From the NCBI GenBank assembly GCA_019054805.1, contig JAHQIY010000007.1, forward strand, positions 2,175,501-2,239,500: DNA of 64,000 nt. Direction: 5' to 3'. The DNA comes from Brachionus manjavacas (taxonomy: Eukaryota > Rotifera > Eurotatoria > Ploima > Brachionidae). The notes under the pieces are model-generated. The model was not told where the DNA came from and did not search any database. It saw nothing but the letters and a program-made list of their open reading frames with translations. The position numbers were made by a program, and so were the translations under genes. This document shows, piece after piece, positions 1 through 11,522 of this stretch; the first letter of the stretch is position 1, and each line of letters opens with the position of its first letter.

Positions 1-967
1 CGAGATTTCTAAAGAAACCAGGATATTTTTATGTATTCTCGAAGACTGTCAATAATTTTTTTCATCTAAATTTCACAATTTCAATTATTTTGTGTAAATA
101 AATGTATTCAAATTCTAACAGTTTCCAGTTTCCATGTATTTTTATTTTAAAAATCATTATAAATACGTGATTTTAAAATAGAGTATTCGAAATTTTTGAA
201 ATACTTGTCTTGAAATTTTTGGAGCTCGTGTCTGTTTTAAAATTTCAATTTCTTAGCCTAATAGAAGTCTTAAAAATCAATTAGACAAAATTTGTACAAA
301 AATAATCAATTTTGTTTATTGTTGAAATTGACTTGGTTTTCACCTCAAATCTTAAAAACCTATTTTATTTTATTAAGTTGTTTTTTTAACAGTTTTAATT
401 TTATTTTTCTAAAAAATATAAAACTCATGAAAAAATCAATCCTGCATTCAAAAATAATCGACTTTTTTATCTTATCAAAAAATCAAGGCCTGTTCGCATA
501 AACTTAATTTTATGGAATAAATTTGTTTAATAATGCACTTATTAAACCAATGTAGCAATTTAAATTAGGTAGGTTTAGTTAATTGCATTGACTTCATTGA
601 AAAAAAAATGTATTTTTTTAATAGGCAAGATTTCTTTTGATCGTTAGATATTTTTTATTGATGAACTTTTAAAAATTAACCAGAATAAATGTAAATAGCA
701 ACCAATTTCTGGCCCTAGTTTGCTCTTGATTTTTATGTAAATAAATCTTTAAAAAATTTAAGGAGCTTTTTTGACAAAGCATTCCAAATAAAAGCCAATT
801 TAGAATTTTTTTATTGTGCTTCTTTTTCTTTAATTGTGATAGTTATTTTTCAAAAAAAATTTCATTTTTAATTTAAGCTTTTTTTTAGACAGATTAAATT
901 TTGAAAATTTTATTATTTTATTTTTAATTCAGAGAAAAATTATTAATTAATATCAAATAAAAAAAAA
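1..967. other. AT-rich spacer upstream of first gene
   Basis: No gene, structured RNA or recognisable repeat is visible. The sequence is homopolymer-rich. The open frame at 292-501 encodes a low-complexity Phe/Leu/Lys peptide typical of AT-rich noise. The last few hundred bases must hold the promoter and 5' UTR of the gene starting at 968, but I see no convincing core-promoter motif. Confidence 0.6.
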
Positions 968-1933
968 ATGCAAAATTATCCTGCTCAAGTTGATGGTGAA
1001 AAGGTGTTGAACAACTATGCTCAAGAGTATTTAAATACAGTGAAAGAGAACAGAAGTCAATATGGAAATTTTGTTGACAATAACTTAACATATGACCCTT
1101 ACAAGGAACAAAAATCAGTTTATAACGTAATATACGAAACTGATGCCTACAACCCATGGGGAAAACCAGGTGGTGGAGCACCCAAGATCGATTCAACTGG
1201 CAATCTAAAGACTAAAATTGCTGGAACTTTAAAATGGAATTTGAGTAAAAGAATTTTTTCAAATCTAAAAATTATTTTTAAAATTTAATTTTGCCAAGAT
1301 GGTGAAACTGAAGAAGATAGGCTAAAAAGATTAGCAAATTCTCAGAAAAATAACAACAATGCTCTCTTGTACAAGAAAAATTTCCAATCACCACAAAATA
1401 CGCCAAGACTAGGTCAAAATGAAAATAGACAATCCACTACTTACAATTACAATTACAGAGATCCATACATTAATTCCTCTCAGCCGGCTTTTAAAAAAAA
1501 CTTACCTCCATTATCCAACACACAAAACCTAACCCCCAGGCAAGTCGATAACCAAGTTTCACAAGCTCAATCGTTCGAAATGACTAGAATAGAACAAGAA
1601 GCTCAACAGAGAAACATGCAGAAAAATTTCAGACCCAATTTATTTCCTAAACAAGGAGATAATGATTTTAACCGCACCAGTAATAAGCTGTTTATTGATA
1701 ACAAACCATCAACAGAGTATCCCAATAATCCTTATTGGTTTGGTCGGGCGGGACCTGGTAATCAAATGTCAGAAAATCCAAGAAATTTGGGCTCTAATTC
1801 AGCACCACTTGAGAATTTTCAGTATTATGATGTCAGAAAACGAAATCTATTAGACGCATTGGAGAACAGAATTCCTAACAACTATCAATCATCATCTAAT
1901 AATTTTGGTTCAAACTCTCAATTTGTCAATTAG
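968..1933 (+). CDS. Two-exon protein with WGKPGGGAP motif, function unknown
   Basis: I join two exons, 968-1244 and 1299-1933, across a 54-bp GT-AG intron (phase 1), giving 303 codons. The join restores one frame: exon 1 ends in ...GTLKWNL and exon 2 continues NGETEEDRLKRLANSQ. Residues 1-60 are acidic, polar and Tyr-rich. Residues 62-72 read NPWGKPGGGAP, followed by a short ordered-looking stretch. The rest, from about residue 110, is Asn/Gln/Ser/Pro-rich and probably disordered. There is no signal peptide or membrane segment. WG-x-PG-x-GAP motifs are, from memory, a feature of some centrosome/cilium proteins (CCDC66/CSPP1 type); I could not verify this, so no function is assigned. The ATG at 968 is the first in frame after an A-rich leader. 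Confidence 0.65.
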
Positions 1934-2264
1934 GGCTTGGTTTAAATTTAAAACTATTTTCTTTTTTGATTAAAGCTTTCTTTATATTCATGTAAAAATA
2001 TTCAGCATTTTTGAATATTATGTATCTTATGTTTGAAATACAAATCTTTCCTTTTTAGATTTATTAAACATTAGATGCGGCTTTTTCAAAATTTCGATTA
2101 ACTTTTTTTTTAGTTTTTAAAATGCTTTTTTTCTTAATAAAAAAAGAATACTATAGATTTATTAAAGTCAATAAATATTTCATGGTTCAAAAGAAAATAT
2201 TCATAAATATATAAAAAGTAAAATAGAAGATGAAAATTAATACTTTTTTAAAACTATTTAAAAC

Positions 2265-2325
2265 TTCTGGTATTCTGAAGGAACCCTAGCTCGGTACAGA
2301 AAACAAATAAATAATAATTCAAAAA
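2265..2325 (+). repeat. LINE family B 3'-tail remnant
   Basis: The segment contains TTCTGAAGGA...CTAGCTCGGTACAG followed by AAACAAATAAATAA. The same tail ends the family B LINEs at 27.3 kb (reverse strand) and 54.0 kb (forward strand). Only the last 60 bp or so is recognisable, so this is a severely 5'-truncated copy or an eroded one. Confidence 0.6.
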
Positions 2326-2689
2326 ATCTAAAGAATAAAATTTCTTCTTAATTTTCTATACTATATTGGAATTTTTTTTATTTAATGTAACCAATTTCCC
2401 GTTATTTAGCATCCTGTGGATTGAATAATTGCTTATTTTGAGTTTAAAAATTTATTAATTCTTAAAAAAATCTAAACAAGTTTTTTAAAAAACTATAGTA
2501 ATATTACAGTCAGATTTAAGAATTGAAAACAAGACGGACACTGCAAATTTTAATAAAAACTGAATAAATGTAAGATTTGACGCTATAGATTTTATACTTT
2601 GTAAGATTTAACTTTATTAATTTTTATGATTATAGCTGTAATGAAGGTTGAAACTAAGTATTATATTCTGGATATTATATTACAAAATA

Positions 2690-3141
2690 ATTTGATTAGG
2701 CAAATATTTGGTTTAAAATCCTTTTGTCTTTGTCTCATGCCACGAGTCTTTTAAAAACACTTAAATTATTCAACTTTGATGAATTTTATCTATTTTGAAA
2801 GCTAACTTTTATTTTTACAATTAAATATATTTATCTCGCATCCGATTAACTATCTGATTTTATACTTATGGCCAAGTGCTTTTAAATTGAGACCTGAAAA
2901 TTACAGTAATTATAAACCAATTGAAACAATATTTTAAAAGTAATCCGATTGAATCTAATTTATAATGATGATATATCTAATTAAAATGGTTATGTCTAAA
3001 AAAAATTTACCATTCCAGATTTCTTTTAAATCAACTTATTCAATATAAAAGAAGCTCATCAAATTTTGGTCCGAGTTTTGGTCAAACTTTCATGCCTTTT
3101 TCTATTTTCGAAATTGAATTTTTTTTTATTGTAATTTTATT
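2690..3141 (+). mobile_element. LINE family C, 5'-truncated 3' end
   Basis: This stretch matches the reverse complement of about 42.06-42.55 kb over most of its length. Shared blocks include CACGAGTCTT, TTATTCAACTTTGATGAA, TATAAACCAA, TTTTGGTCCGA and CTTTTTCTATTTTCGAA. At 42-43.5 kb the same sequence is the 3' part of a reverse transcriptase element, so this is a dead 3' fragment of that family in the opposite orientation. No open frame survives. Confidence 0.7.
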
Positions 3142-3309
3142 CGGGTCTTGTCGAATATGTGATCACGTGATCATTTTAATAATTCTGGTTTTGTGAACAA
3201 GACTGGTCACCAAATCGATGATCTTACAATATGTGATCAAGAATATAAAAATTAAAATTAAGGAAAAACTTTTGTGATCAAAGATTCATTTAAAGTTTTA
3301 TAAAGAAAG

Positions 3310-3600
3310 AAAATTAACTTGAAATTTAACTGTGCTTTTTAGCGATATGGAGTTTGAAATTTTTCATCAAAGCCTAGCATATTGGGCATGAGACTGGATT
3401 CGCATGCTTGCTCAAAGCTACTGCTACTTTCTCTTTAGCCTCATCCGAAGCGACATGAGGCTCTAAAGCTAACTTACGATATTCGCTTAGAATTTTCTTT
3501 AATATTTAAAATACTCATTTCATTCAAATTTTTGCTGATTGAATTAATTTCTTCGTCCTCATCATTTTCACTTGAGTCAACGCCAGTCTAATTTGCAATA
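3310..3600 (-). pseudogene. Zinc-finger-like coding remnant
   Basis: On the reverse strand a GC-richer stretch reads EYRKLALEPHVASDEAKEK, then VAVALSKHANPVSCPIC, a TAG stop, ALMKNFKLHIAKKHS and a terminal TAA. The CPIC...H-x4-H arrangement resembles a C2H2 finger with a short spacer. Upstream, in another frame, is an acidic stretch (SSENDEDEEI). The in-frame TAG (one change from CAG or AAG) and the frame shift suggest a decayed gene or transposon-borne ORF. I do not recognise the family. Confidence 0.35.
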
Positions 3601-6044
3601 TTAATGTGACATCTTTTTACCAAGAAAAGTTAATGGGAAAATTTTATATTTTGGTATCTACTGTTATCTACTATTTAGATCCTACTTTTAAAACCAACAA
3701 TTCATTAAACATTAAATTCGTCCTTATTATTTTCGTTTGAATAATATCATCTGGGTTACTTCTTGTCTCTAATTTTGTTGAATTTAGCCATTCTACCTTA
3801 TATTCAAAATTTGCGAACCCGTTAATACTATTGTATAATAATATTAGCGTTAAAAATTCTGTAAAAATTCTTCATTTTTTAAAGGAAATCTAGAGATATT
3901 TTAAAGAAACAATTTTTTTTTTAAATTTTAAAGAAATCTTTCGTTATTTTTCTTTGAAATTAAAATTTTAAACAAATATAAATGAATTTTCTAAATTAGA
4001 AATAAACAATAAAATTTTATTTGCTTTAAGAAAATTTTAAAGAGGTAAAAAGTTGTTTTTTATTTCATATATTTATTCATTTAACGGTGAAGTAATTTCA
4101 ATTTTAAGATAAAATATAAAATTAATTTTTATTTGATAATTTTTGAAACAAGATCAGCAGGAATGGCTAGAAATCTAATTAGTAAAAAAAAAATACATTT
4201 TACTGATAAAAACAGAAAATTAATTATTTAGAAACATTCAACATAGTTGATATTTTAATAATGCAATTACTAACTTGATTTAAAACTAAAAGAATGGGTT
4301 AGTTATTTCGAAAAATAAATATATCTCAAATTTTGAAATGAGTTAAACAGCTAACTAAAAAAATTTCTAATTAAAAATATTTTGAACAGGTTATCATTTT
4401 TTTTTTAATAAAAATCAGTAACTAATTATTACTGATAAAACCAAATTATTTTTTTTTTAATAATTTAGGAGTTGGACTCCAGGGCAGTTTCAAGCGGTTT
4501 AGTCCCTATTTTCAGCCCTCTTATTAGTAAATTTTTGATTAAATAAAGAGAGGATGTTTTCTACTAATTAAAAATTAAATTAAAATTAAAATCCTTTGTT
4601 TCTATCAAAAAAAAAAAACACCACTAAAATTGTGTTTCCATTGAATTTCTGATTATTTACAACAACAATGCTTTTTTAATTAAAAAAAAATATGTCCAAA
4701 ATCATATAAAAGGCTTCAAAAAAGTCTTTAAAGGAAAAATTGAAAAATTCTTCAAAAAATTATTGATTGGGTACCTTGCTATCATTACAAAAACTTTGTA
4801 TTACCTGAAAAGCTGAAACTTATAAATGAACAATTAATACATCCCATTTAAATAAACTCTTTACCGCATTTGACACAACACCAGACTTGTCCATTTTATA
4901 TATGGTTATTATTAGTTATGGTAAATCATCAATGCATGTGACAAAAACTTTGGAGCAGATCACTGAAGTTTGAGTAATACTAATTTACATCTCATTCTAG
5001 TCAGAAATTCTTTCGTTTTGAAGAACAAAATTATTCATTATCTATTTATTTGAAAAAAATAATTCTAATTTCATTTAATTCAATTTAAGAAAGTGGTTGG
5101 TGAAATAATTATTTAATCTAAATTAAAGATATTTAGAAAAAAGCAATTTTGCAACTTTTTCAAATAATTTTTAAAATATTGAAAAATTTCATTTAGTATT
5201 TAATTACTTAATTTAAATTTTATTTTAAATCCAAAATTAAAAATTTAATAAAGAAGCCAATTTATTAGTCCAGATTCATTATTCGATTTTACTAGAATAA
5301 GGTATCTGGAGAAAGGCTTTTTAATGTTTCTCTATGTTTTTTTAATGTTCGACTTTTCGTCTTTTTAATTTCATAATAAAAAAAAAATAATTTGCAATAA
5401 TTGAGTTAAAAAATATTATATAATGGTATTCTATATTTTCATTTCTCTAGCATTGTTTTTGTGGAATATCAGTTCATTTTATTGGTAAAAAAATTTAATT
5501 ATTCAATCTTCTTTTTTTTTTTTTGTGTAATAATAAATATTTAATTTGCAATTATTGCAATCGTTTATAAAAATAAAACTGAGTGAAATTTTTATTTTTT
5601 AGATTTCAAAAAAATTTAAATTCTTTTTGATTTTGAGTTTTTTTCTCACATTTTAAATTAATTTTGTTTTTTTAATTTCAGGAGACTGAAAGGGAATACT
5701 AAGTTCCATTTTCATAGAGTTTTCCGAACTATTTTTAAAAATAAATATGTATTTTTTACACAATTTTTGCCAAAAAACTACACATTGATTACGTTAATTT
5801 TAATTATTTTAATTAAGATAAAAAGAAAATAAAAAGTTTTAATTATAAAAAAGTTAAATTTTTTAAAAACAGCAAATCTTCCCTATTATTAATTTGTGAA
5901 AAAATCGCTTTCTGACTAAAAAATATCGTAATTGTGATGTAGTTAATTTTTCATTTAATATGTAAACGAAATTATTTTAAAAATTGAAAAAAATTCTCTT
6001 CAGATTAAACAATTTATTTAAAAAAAATTAATCATGTTTAACAA
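3601..6044. other. AT-rich spacer
   Basis: Mostly homopolymeric AT sequence with no supportable gene. The only distinctive item is a GC-richer block at 4461-4528 (listed separately). The text around 4,850-4,990 has faint coding character, but I could not assign it. Confidence 0.5.
4461..4528 (-). repeat. Unclassified dispersed repeat, copy 1
   Basis: In reverse complement this reads GGGCTGAAAATAGGGACTAA, then CCGCTTGAAACTGCCCTGGA, then GTCCAACTCCTAAATTATT. A second copy lies at 26,598-26,664 on the forward strand with the same block order (GGGCTAAAAGGGAG, TTCAAACTGCCCGG, CCCCAAACTATTA). It is GC-rich compared with its surroundings and non-coding. It may be a transposon terminus; the class is unknown. 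Confidence 0.5.
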
Positions 6045-7750
6045 TTTAATAATAATAATAATTTGAATGTAACAGGAGTAATCCTGCAAGTGAGGGCTTT
6101 CCTCACTATGACAGTCGCTTGTTTACGATCGACTTGTAATTGTCATAGTTTGCTTTTAAACCGTTCATAGTGCGGGCCTGAATTACTGTTGGTGGCAGTT
6201 GATTCCAAAGCGGGACGATTCGATTAGTAATGAAATATTCTCTTTGTCCACAGTTAATTGTTAATTGTCTTGATTTTCTATGTTTATTTCCTCTTATATC
6301 ACTCGTAGGTCCTACTGAAGAAATGGATTTAGCTAGAGAGTTTGGCTTATACCAGTCTTCAATGTTGAGACCGTTTTCGATTTTGAAATACTGGACTGCG
6401 TCGCCTCTTAATCTTCTTTCTACTAAAGTTGTTCTGCGGATTTCGAAAATTGAGGAAGGATACCTTGTTTTAATGTTTGTTTGAATATGGGTAAAAGGGC
6501 ACGCGCAAAGCTAATAGGACATTCTCTGAGAGGATAAGGGTGAACTCTGTCACCCTCTGTCGTTTTGTTGACGTCTAGTTTCTCTAACTCGGATCTTATA
6601 TCGATGAGAGTAATAGAGTGCTCGTCGAAATTTCATATTGAGTTTGTACGTGACTGGAAATTTCGTGTAGTTGTATTTGAGTTTTTGTCATTAAATACCG
6701 AGTAAAAATATTTAGCAAGTTGGTTTACAATTTCCTGATTGTCAAGTTTCAATGATTAAATTTTCGCTTTAAACTTAGTTTGGCTGTTTATATAGGCATA
6801 GAGTAATTTTGGTTCGTGTTTACATTTGGCTATTAAGTCGATTTCGAATTTTTTTACTGCAAGTTTGGTCATGCTTTTTGTTTCCTTTGATGCTTCTTTG
6901 TAATCAATTTTTAATTGTTTATTATGTGGTGATGATTTGCTCTTAAACCAAAGCTCATATTTTTTTTACATGACTTTTTTAAGTCTTTAGAGAACCATTT
7001 CGGTTGAATCTTGCGCGGTGGTTTAATGATTGGGATGAATTTATTGATGTTTGACGTGTATATATCTTGAAATTTATTGAACATTGAGTCTAAGTCGTAG
7101 TTTAAATATTTTTTTTGCCAATCAATCGATTTGAGAGAGTCGTTTAGAGCAAAGTAGTTTCCTTGGCAAAACGAGAGCTTGGCGAATTTAGTTTTGTAAA
7201 GCTGATCGTGGGCTTGAATGTTATAACACCAAGTAATCGTCGAGTGTAAACAACTACGCTTGGTGGAACTAATTGGTGGACCAATGGAGACAGCATGCAC
7301 GGGAGATGGTTCATCAGTTAGTTTCTGACTAACTTATTAGCTTTTTCAATCGATTCGTTCAATTCTAAAGACTTTTCTCTCATACAGTGAGGAGTTCGGT
7401 AGATACAGCCCAATAAAAGTTTCTCTGAACCGAGTTTAAGATGTAGCTAAATTTGTTCGCTATTCGGATTTGAATTTATATTAGTAATCTGGTTAGCAAC
7501 AATGTCGTTTCTTACGTAAATGGCTACGCCACCGCCTCTGACTATTTCACGATCTTGGGAAAAAACTTCGTAGCCGTTTACCTGTTTGTTTGAGTTTTTG
7601 TTGAACCATGTCTCTGTTATAAATAAGATGTGTGGAAGTTCGAGGGAAACTGTAAGGGCTCTGAATTGGTTCATTTTGTTCTTGAGTGATGTAGCATTTG
7701 TGTACAAGCAGTTTATTTACTAATAGAAATTTCAGATTGTTCAAAATTAT
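6045..7750 (-). mobile_element. LINE family A (CR1-like), internally deleted
   Basis: Read on the reverse strand from about 7750. First comes an APE-type endonuclease segment (7447-7707: HILFITETWF and GGGVAIYVRND). A linker follows (about 6911-7300, with PKWFSKDLKKS). Next is the start of a reverse transcriptase (about 6490-6720: LEKLDVNKTTEGDRVHP, RALLPIF). It then jumps directly to the C-terminal end (about 6110-6480: RGDAVQYFKI, YFITNRIVPLWNQLP) and a stop near 6110. The 3' end is an (ATT)n tail near 6049. The fingers/palm with the catalytic aspartates is absent, and several frameshifts and stops occur. It is an inactive non-LTR retrotransposon. Confidence 0.8.
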
Positions 7751-8143
7751 ACATCAATATTGAATTTTACGTAGTAGTTATTTAATCGAGAACAATCCTT
7801 CAAAATTTTTGTAAATCTTAAATATAAGAATAATTTCTTACTCACTCAATGAATAACAAAATGACTAAATAAAAGTAAATAAAATTAAGAGCACTTGAAT
7901 TCAACCTGAGTCTATAATTAGCTGTTTCTTTCAATTCTATTCTAGTTCTAGATTATTCACAAGGATGATGCTAGACTTTTTAATCAATTATGCTATTTTA
8001 TCTTTTAAATTGCAAAATAATTGCGAATTTTTAAATTCATCATAAACAAAAAAATTCACCTATAAAAACCACTTGATTAATGAATAAAATTTTTTTAAAA
8101 AGTGTTTTTATTGAGATTCCGTTAGATTCTCTGAATAACTTAA

Positions 8144-9164
8144 ATGAGAGAGTGCTTATCTATTCACATAGGCCAAGCTGGTGCACAGATTGGAAATGCT
8201 TGCTGGGAATTGCTTTGTCTAGAGCATGGCATACAACCCGACGGACTGATACCATCTGAGGAAAAAACCGAATCAAACGCATCATTTAGCTCATTTTTCT
8301 CTGAAACTGCATCAGGAAAGTACGTACCTAGGACTTTGTTCATAGACTTGGAACCAACAGTGATAGACGAAATACGAACAGGCCAATATCGTCAACTATT
8401 TCACCCAGATCAATTGATAAGTGGAAAAGAGGACGCTGCTAATAATTTTGCCAGAGGACACTACACAGTCGGAAAAGAGTTTATAGAACCAGTTTTGGAC
8501 CGGATTAGAAAATTAGCTGACCAATGCTCAGGACTGCAGGGATTTCTGATATTCAACAGTTTTGGCGGCGGAACCGGTTCCGGATTTTCGTCTCTCTTAA
8601 TGGAAAGACTCAGTGTCGAATAATAGCTATGCACCCATAATTTCTGCTGATAAAGCCTACCATGAAAGCCATTCAGTTGCGGACATAACAACAGCAGTTT
8701 TTGAGCCGGCAAACCAAATGGTCAAATGCGATCCAAGAAATGGAAAATACATGGCTTGTTGCTTATTGTATCGTGGTGACATTGCTTGCAAAGATATATC
8801 AGCTACAATAGCAACTATGAAAACTAGACAGACAATTAGGTTTGTTGATTGGTCTCCAACTGGATTTAAAGTTGGTCTAAATTATCAACCTCCGACAACC
8901 GTGTCTGGTAGTGACATGGCAAAAGTTCCGAGAGCTGCGTGTATGCTAAGCAATAGCACTGTAATCAAAGATGCTTGGTCAAGACTGGACTATAAATTTG
9001 ATTTGTTGTATGCTAAACGAGCGTTTGTTCATTGGTATGTTGGTGAGGGAATGGAAGAAAGTGAGTTTGGTGAAGCAAGAGAAGACTTGGCTGAGTTAGA
9101 AAAAGATTACGAAGAAATTGAATGTGAAGTTGAAGATGTGGAGAACGATAATGAAGAATACTAA
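8144..9164 (+). pseudogene. Alpha-tubulin copy lacking its central ~110 residues
   Basis: Frame 1 (8144-8623) is the N-terminal part of alpha-tubulin: [20 protein letters not shown], a K40-loop region with K41 as the likely equivalent, [10 protein letters not shown], and the tubulin signature GGGTGSG. It ends at the residue equivalent to about D160. Frame 2 (8613-9164) resumes at the equivalent of about residue 271 ([14 protein letters not shown]). It runs to the C-terminus through [27 protein letters not shown] and an acidic tail ending EEY, with the terminal Tyr kept. Residues ~161-270 are missing and the two halves are out of frame. In tubulins that segment carries nucleotide contacts, helix H7 and the catalytic Glu254, so a working subunit is not expected. 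There are no introns. The rest is well conserved, so the deletion may be recent, or an assembly collapse. Confidence 0.85.
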
Positions 9165-10379
9165 AATAATTTTTTGGTTATGAATAACAAATTAATTTTG
9201 ATCAAATAATGAAAATTGCTAAATTTTAATTCCAAATGTTTTATATTTTTAAATTTTCGATATTAAGAAAAAAAAAATTTGTTGAATTTATTTCCGGGAA
9301 AATGAGTAAATTCAACTAGTAATAAAAACAATTTAGAACTAAATTTTAATTGCATTTATATGAATATTTATATGAGTTTAGGCCATCATTTGCATCAATA
9401 AGCACACTGAATATAATAAGAAAAAAATTCAATTAGATCTATTAGAAAAATTAACTTGTTTTTTTTTTAATAATCTTTTTATTTAAACCTTTATTGTTGT
9501 TCTAATTTTGATTATTATTTATTTTATTTATATTTTAACCTATGCTCAGCTACACTGCAGATTGATTTAGACCCTTTTCAAATTTATCACTTATTTAATT
9601 TATTTTATATTTTTGTGTCTAATTATTTTCACGAGCTTAGATAAGTATTAAAGTTTTTAGATATTGATTTAATAAACGTTTAATACAAAAATAAGAAAAT
9701 TTTTTTAATGAGTCTTATAAATTAATTAAGAGAAGTCTAAAAAAAGTTTTTTCTTATTTTTCTGTTTTTTTTAATTTTTGTCATGTATTAGCATCGATTA
9801 AAAAATTAAGTAAACTTTTAAGTATAAGGGCTATACTTTGTGAATGAGGTTCCTAACAAGAATGCTTTTACATTAAAATGAAGTCTAAGTGATAAAACAT
9901 TGTGGAACGTTGTAAATCTCTAATCGGGCAATTTTGGATGGGATATAATTTTTTGCTATTTTTATTACTTAAGTGCTATTCATTAATGTTATCAAAGATT
10001 TATTAACGCACACATTAGCCAACATTTCAGCCTAGCGTTTGAATAAAATAAACTCGAAATAAAAATAATTATAATTGCAAATTCGACTTTTGGCTTAGCA
10101 ATCTTGATCTTAATTTATAGCGTCATCACGCAATTTAAAGGCTAAATTTCTAATGGAAAGTTCGCTAGCGAACTATTAAGCCTGCAGCTTCTGGCGGTCC
10201 GATTAGGGAATTGGGAATATATGAAAATAAATTTAATATGATTCAAAACTTTTATTCTTGAGGTAAATTAATAATAATAGAAATAATAGAAAAACACGAG
10301 ATTATATATTTTAGCAGCTAATGTATGCATACTAAAACTAAATTTGCCTAACAAAATTAAGTGACCATTTTGGTGGGTA
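9165..10379. other. Spacer, no gene seen
   Basis: AT-rich and non-coding. A perfect 14-bp palindrome, GTTCGCTAGCGAAC, lies at 10160-10173 beside a small GC-richer patch (10,180-10,205). Its meaning is unknown. Confidence 0.5.
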
Positions 10380-10800
10380 CAACAGAACCCAAGCGAAATT
10401 CAACGTTGGAATTTTAAGAATTCGGTAAAACTGAATCTTAAAAAGTTGGAGAAACCTGTTAATCACAAAACAATCTTTATGCAACTCAAATGTGTACTCA
10501 GATACTCGGAATTTAAAGAAATTATAGGAATTTACAATTCCTCTTCGAAAAAAATATGCATTATAAAGTTCGAAAACACCTTTGACGTTTCGAAAGTCTT
10601 TGTACGTTCAATTGAAATAAATGGTGAATTTTTAAAACATCATTGATGATGCTCGATATTTAGGTATCACTATCTCCCAGAAGATTTCAACAAGGAATTA
10701 CTTCGAGACATTTTCGATGCTGTTATAATCGATGGTCTCAAAGTGAACAAATTTCAGAAGAAAAATGCCGATGCGACGACAAAAAAGACGAATTCTGTCT
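10380..10800 (+). pseudogene. Possible LINE ORF1 remnant
   Basis: Two adjacent frames look coding. The first reads KCVLRYSEFKEIIGIYNSSS and KICIIKFENTFDVSKVFVRS, ending at 10646. The second reads YHYLPEDFNKELLRDIFDAV and DGLKVNKFQKKNADATTKKT, ending near 10801. The composition and the RRM-like feel suggest an ORF1/gag-type protein of a non-LTR element. I see no zinc knuckle here, so the call is tentative. LINE family A ORF2 sequence begins about 700 bp downstream. Confidence 0.3.
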
Positions 10801-11221
10801 AATGCAAAGACAGTTATCTTTCATTCAATATTAATTGTTCTGATTATAAAAATAAACTTAAAATCGATACGATATCATTTTGAGAAAAAAATGACTAACT
10901 TAACTTTTTTTTTAATTAAAATTAAAGAAACATTGAATTATTTAATCAATAAAAACTAACAAAAATTTCAATTTTTTTTATATTTTGAAATTTTATTTTA
11001 TTTTTTTGCTTAGATCATTAAAAAAAGATTAATTTTTAATAGATTTCTGTTTTTTCGTTCAAAAATTTTTTCACTGAAAGTCGCATGGGAAAAAAAAACT
11101 TGTTATGTCTCAATTGGTCATCAGAGAATTAAAGCATGTTATAGCAGGAAGTAAAATAAAAACGGAGAAGTAGAAAATTAAAATAAAACAAAGCATTAGA
11201 AAAATAAAGTGAATTTTATTC

Positions 11222-11522
11222 AAATGCACCACGCACACACACGCACGCGCTCACATTGACTTGTACACTCAAAGCTATCGGTGGAAAAACGTGCACAATT
11301 TTATCCAAGTAATTGAACGATCGTTCCAGGAGCAAAGTGTTGACGAGAACAAGGCCGACGTTCAGCTGGCCGATTTTGGCAATTGGCAACTACACCGCCT
11401 TTGACACAGAACAAAATAGGTCAGATCAAACACAGTGTTGTTTTTTGGTCAAAGAATTGCCTGGCGTGGACAGCTAGTCAATTGTTAGTTGGTTAGCCCT
11501 GAAGCGTTTAGCTACTTGGGAA
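11222..11522 (+). pseudogene. Ig-domain remnant, titin/Sallimus-like (left part)
   Basis: A GC-richer block that translates, with indels, to the end of an Ig-type domain plus linker: NKADVQLADFGN, then YTAFDTEQNRSDQTQC and CFLVKELPGVDS, then EAFSYLGKS in another frame. The order matches the right-hand remnant at 13.2-13.7 kb (GGYLVLAENPADRDQT, FIQQQFLNVDSTPIVD, AFKHLEQAQL), so both derive from repeated Ig modules of a giant sarcomeric protein. Stops and frameshifts rule out function as it stands. Confidence 0.45.

Noticed and set aside
924-1196. Reverse-strand open frame over the first gene
   Set aside because: It is antisense to exon 1 of a better-supported spliced gene and has no recognisable motif.
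10765-10959. 64-codon open frame
   Set aside because: It overlaps, in another frame, the more coding-like LPEDFNKELLRDIF stretch, and its tail is low-complexity.
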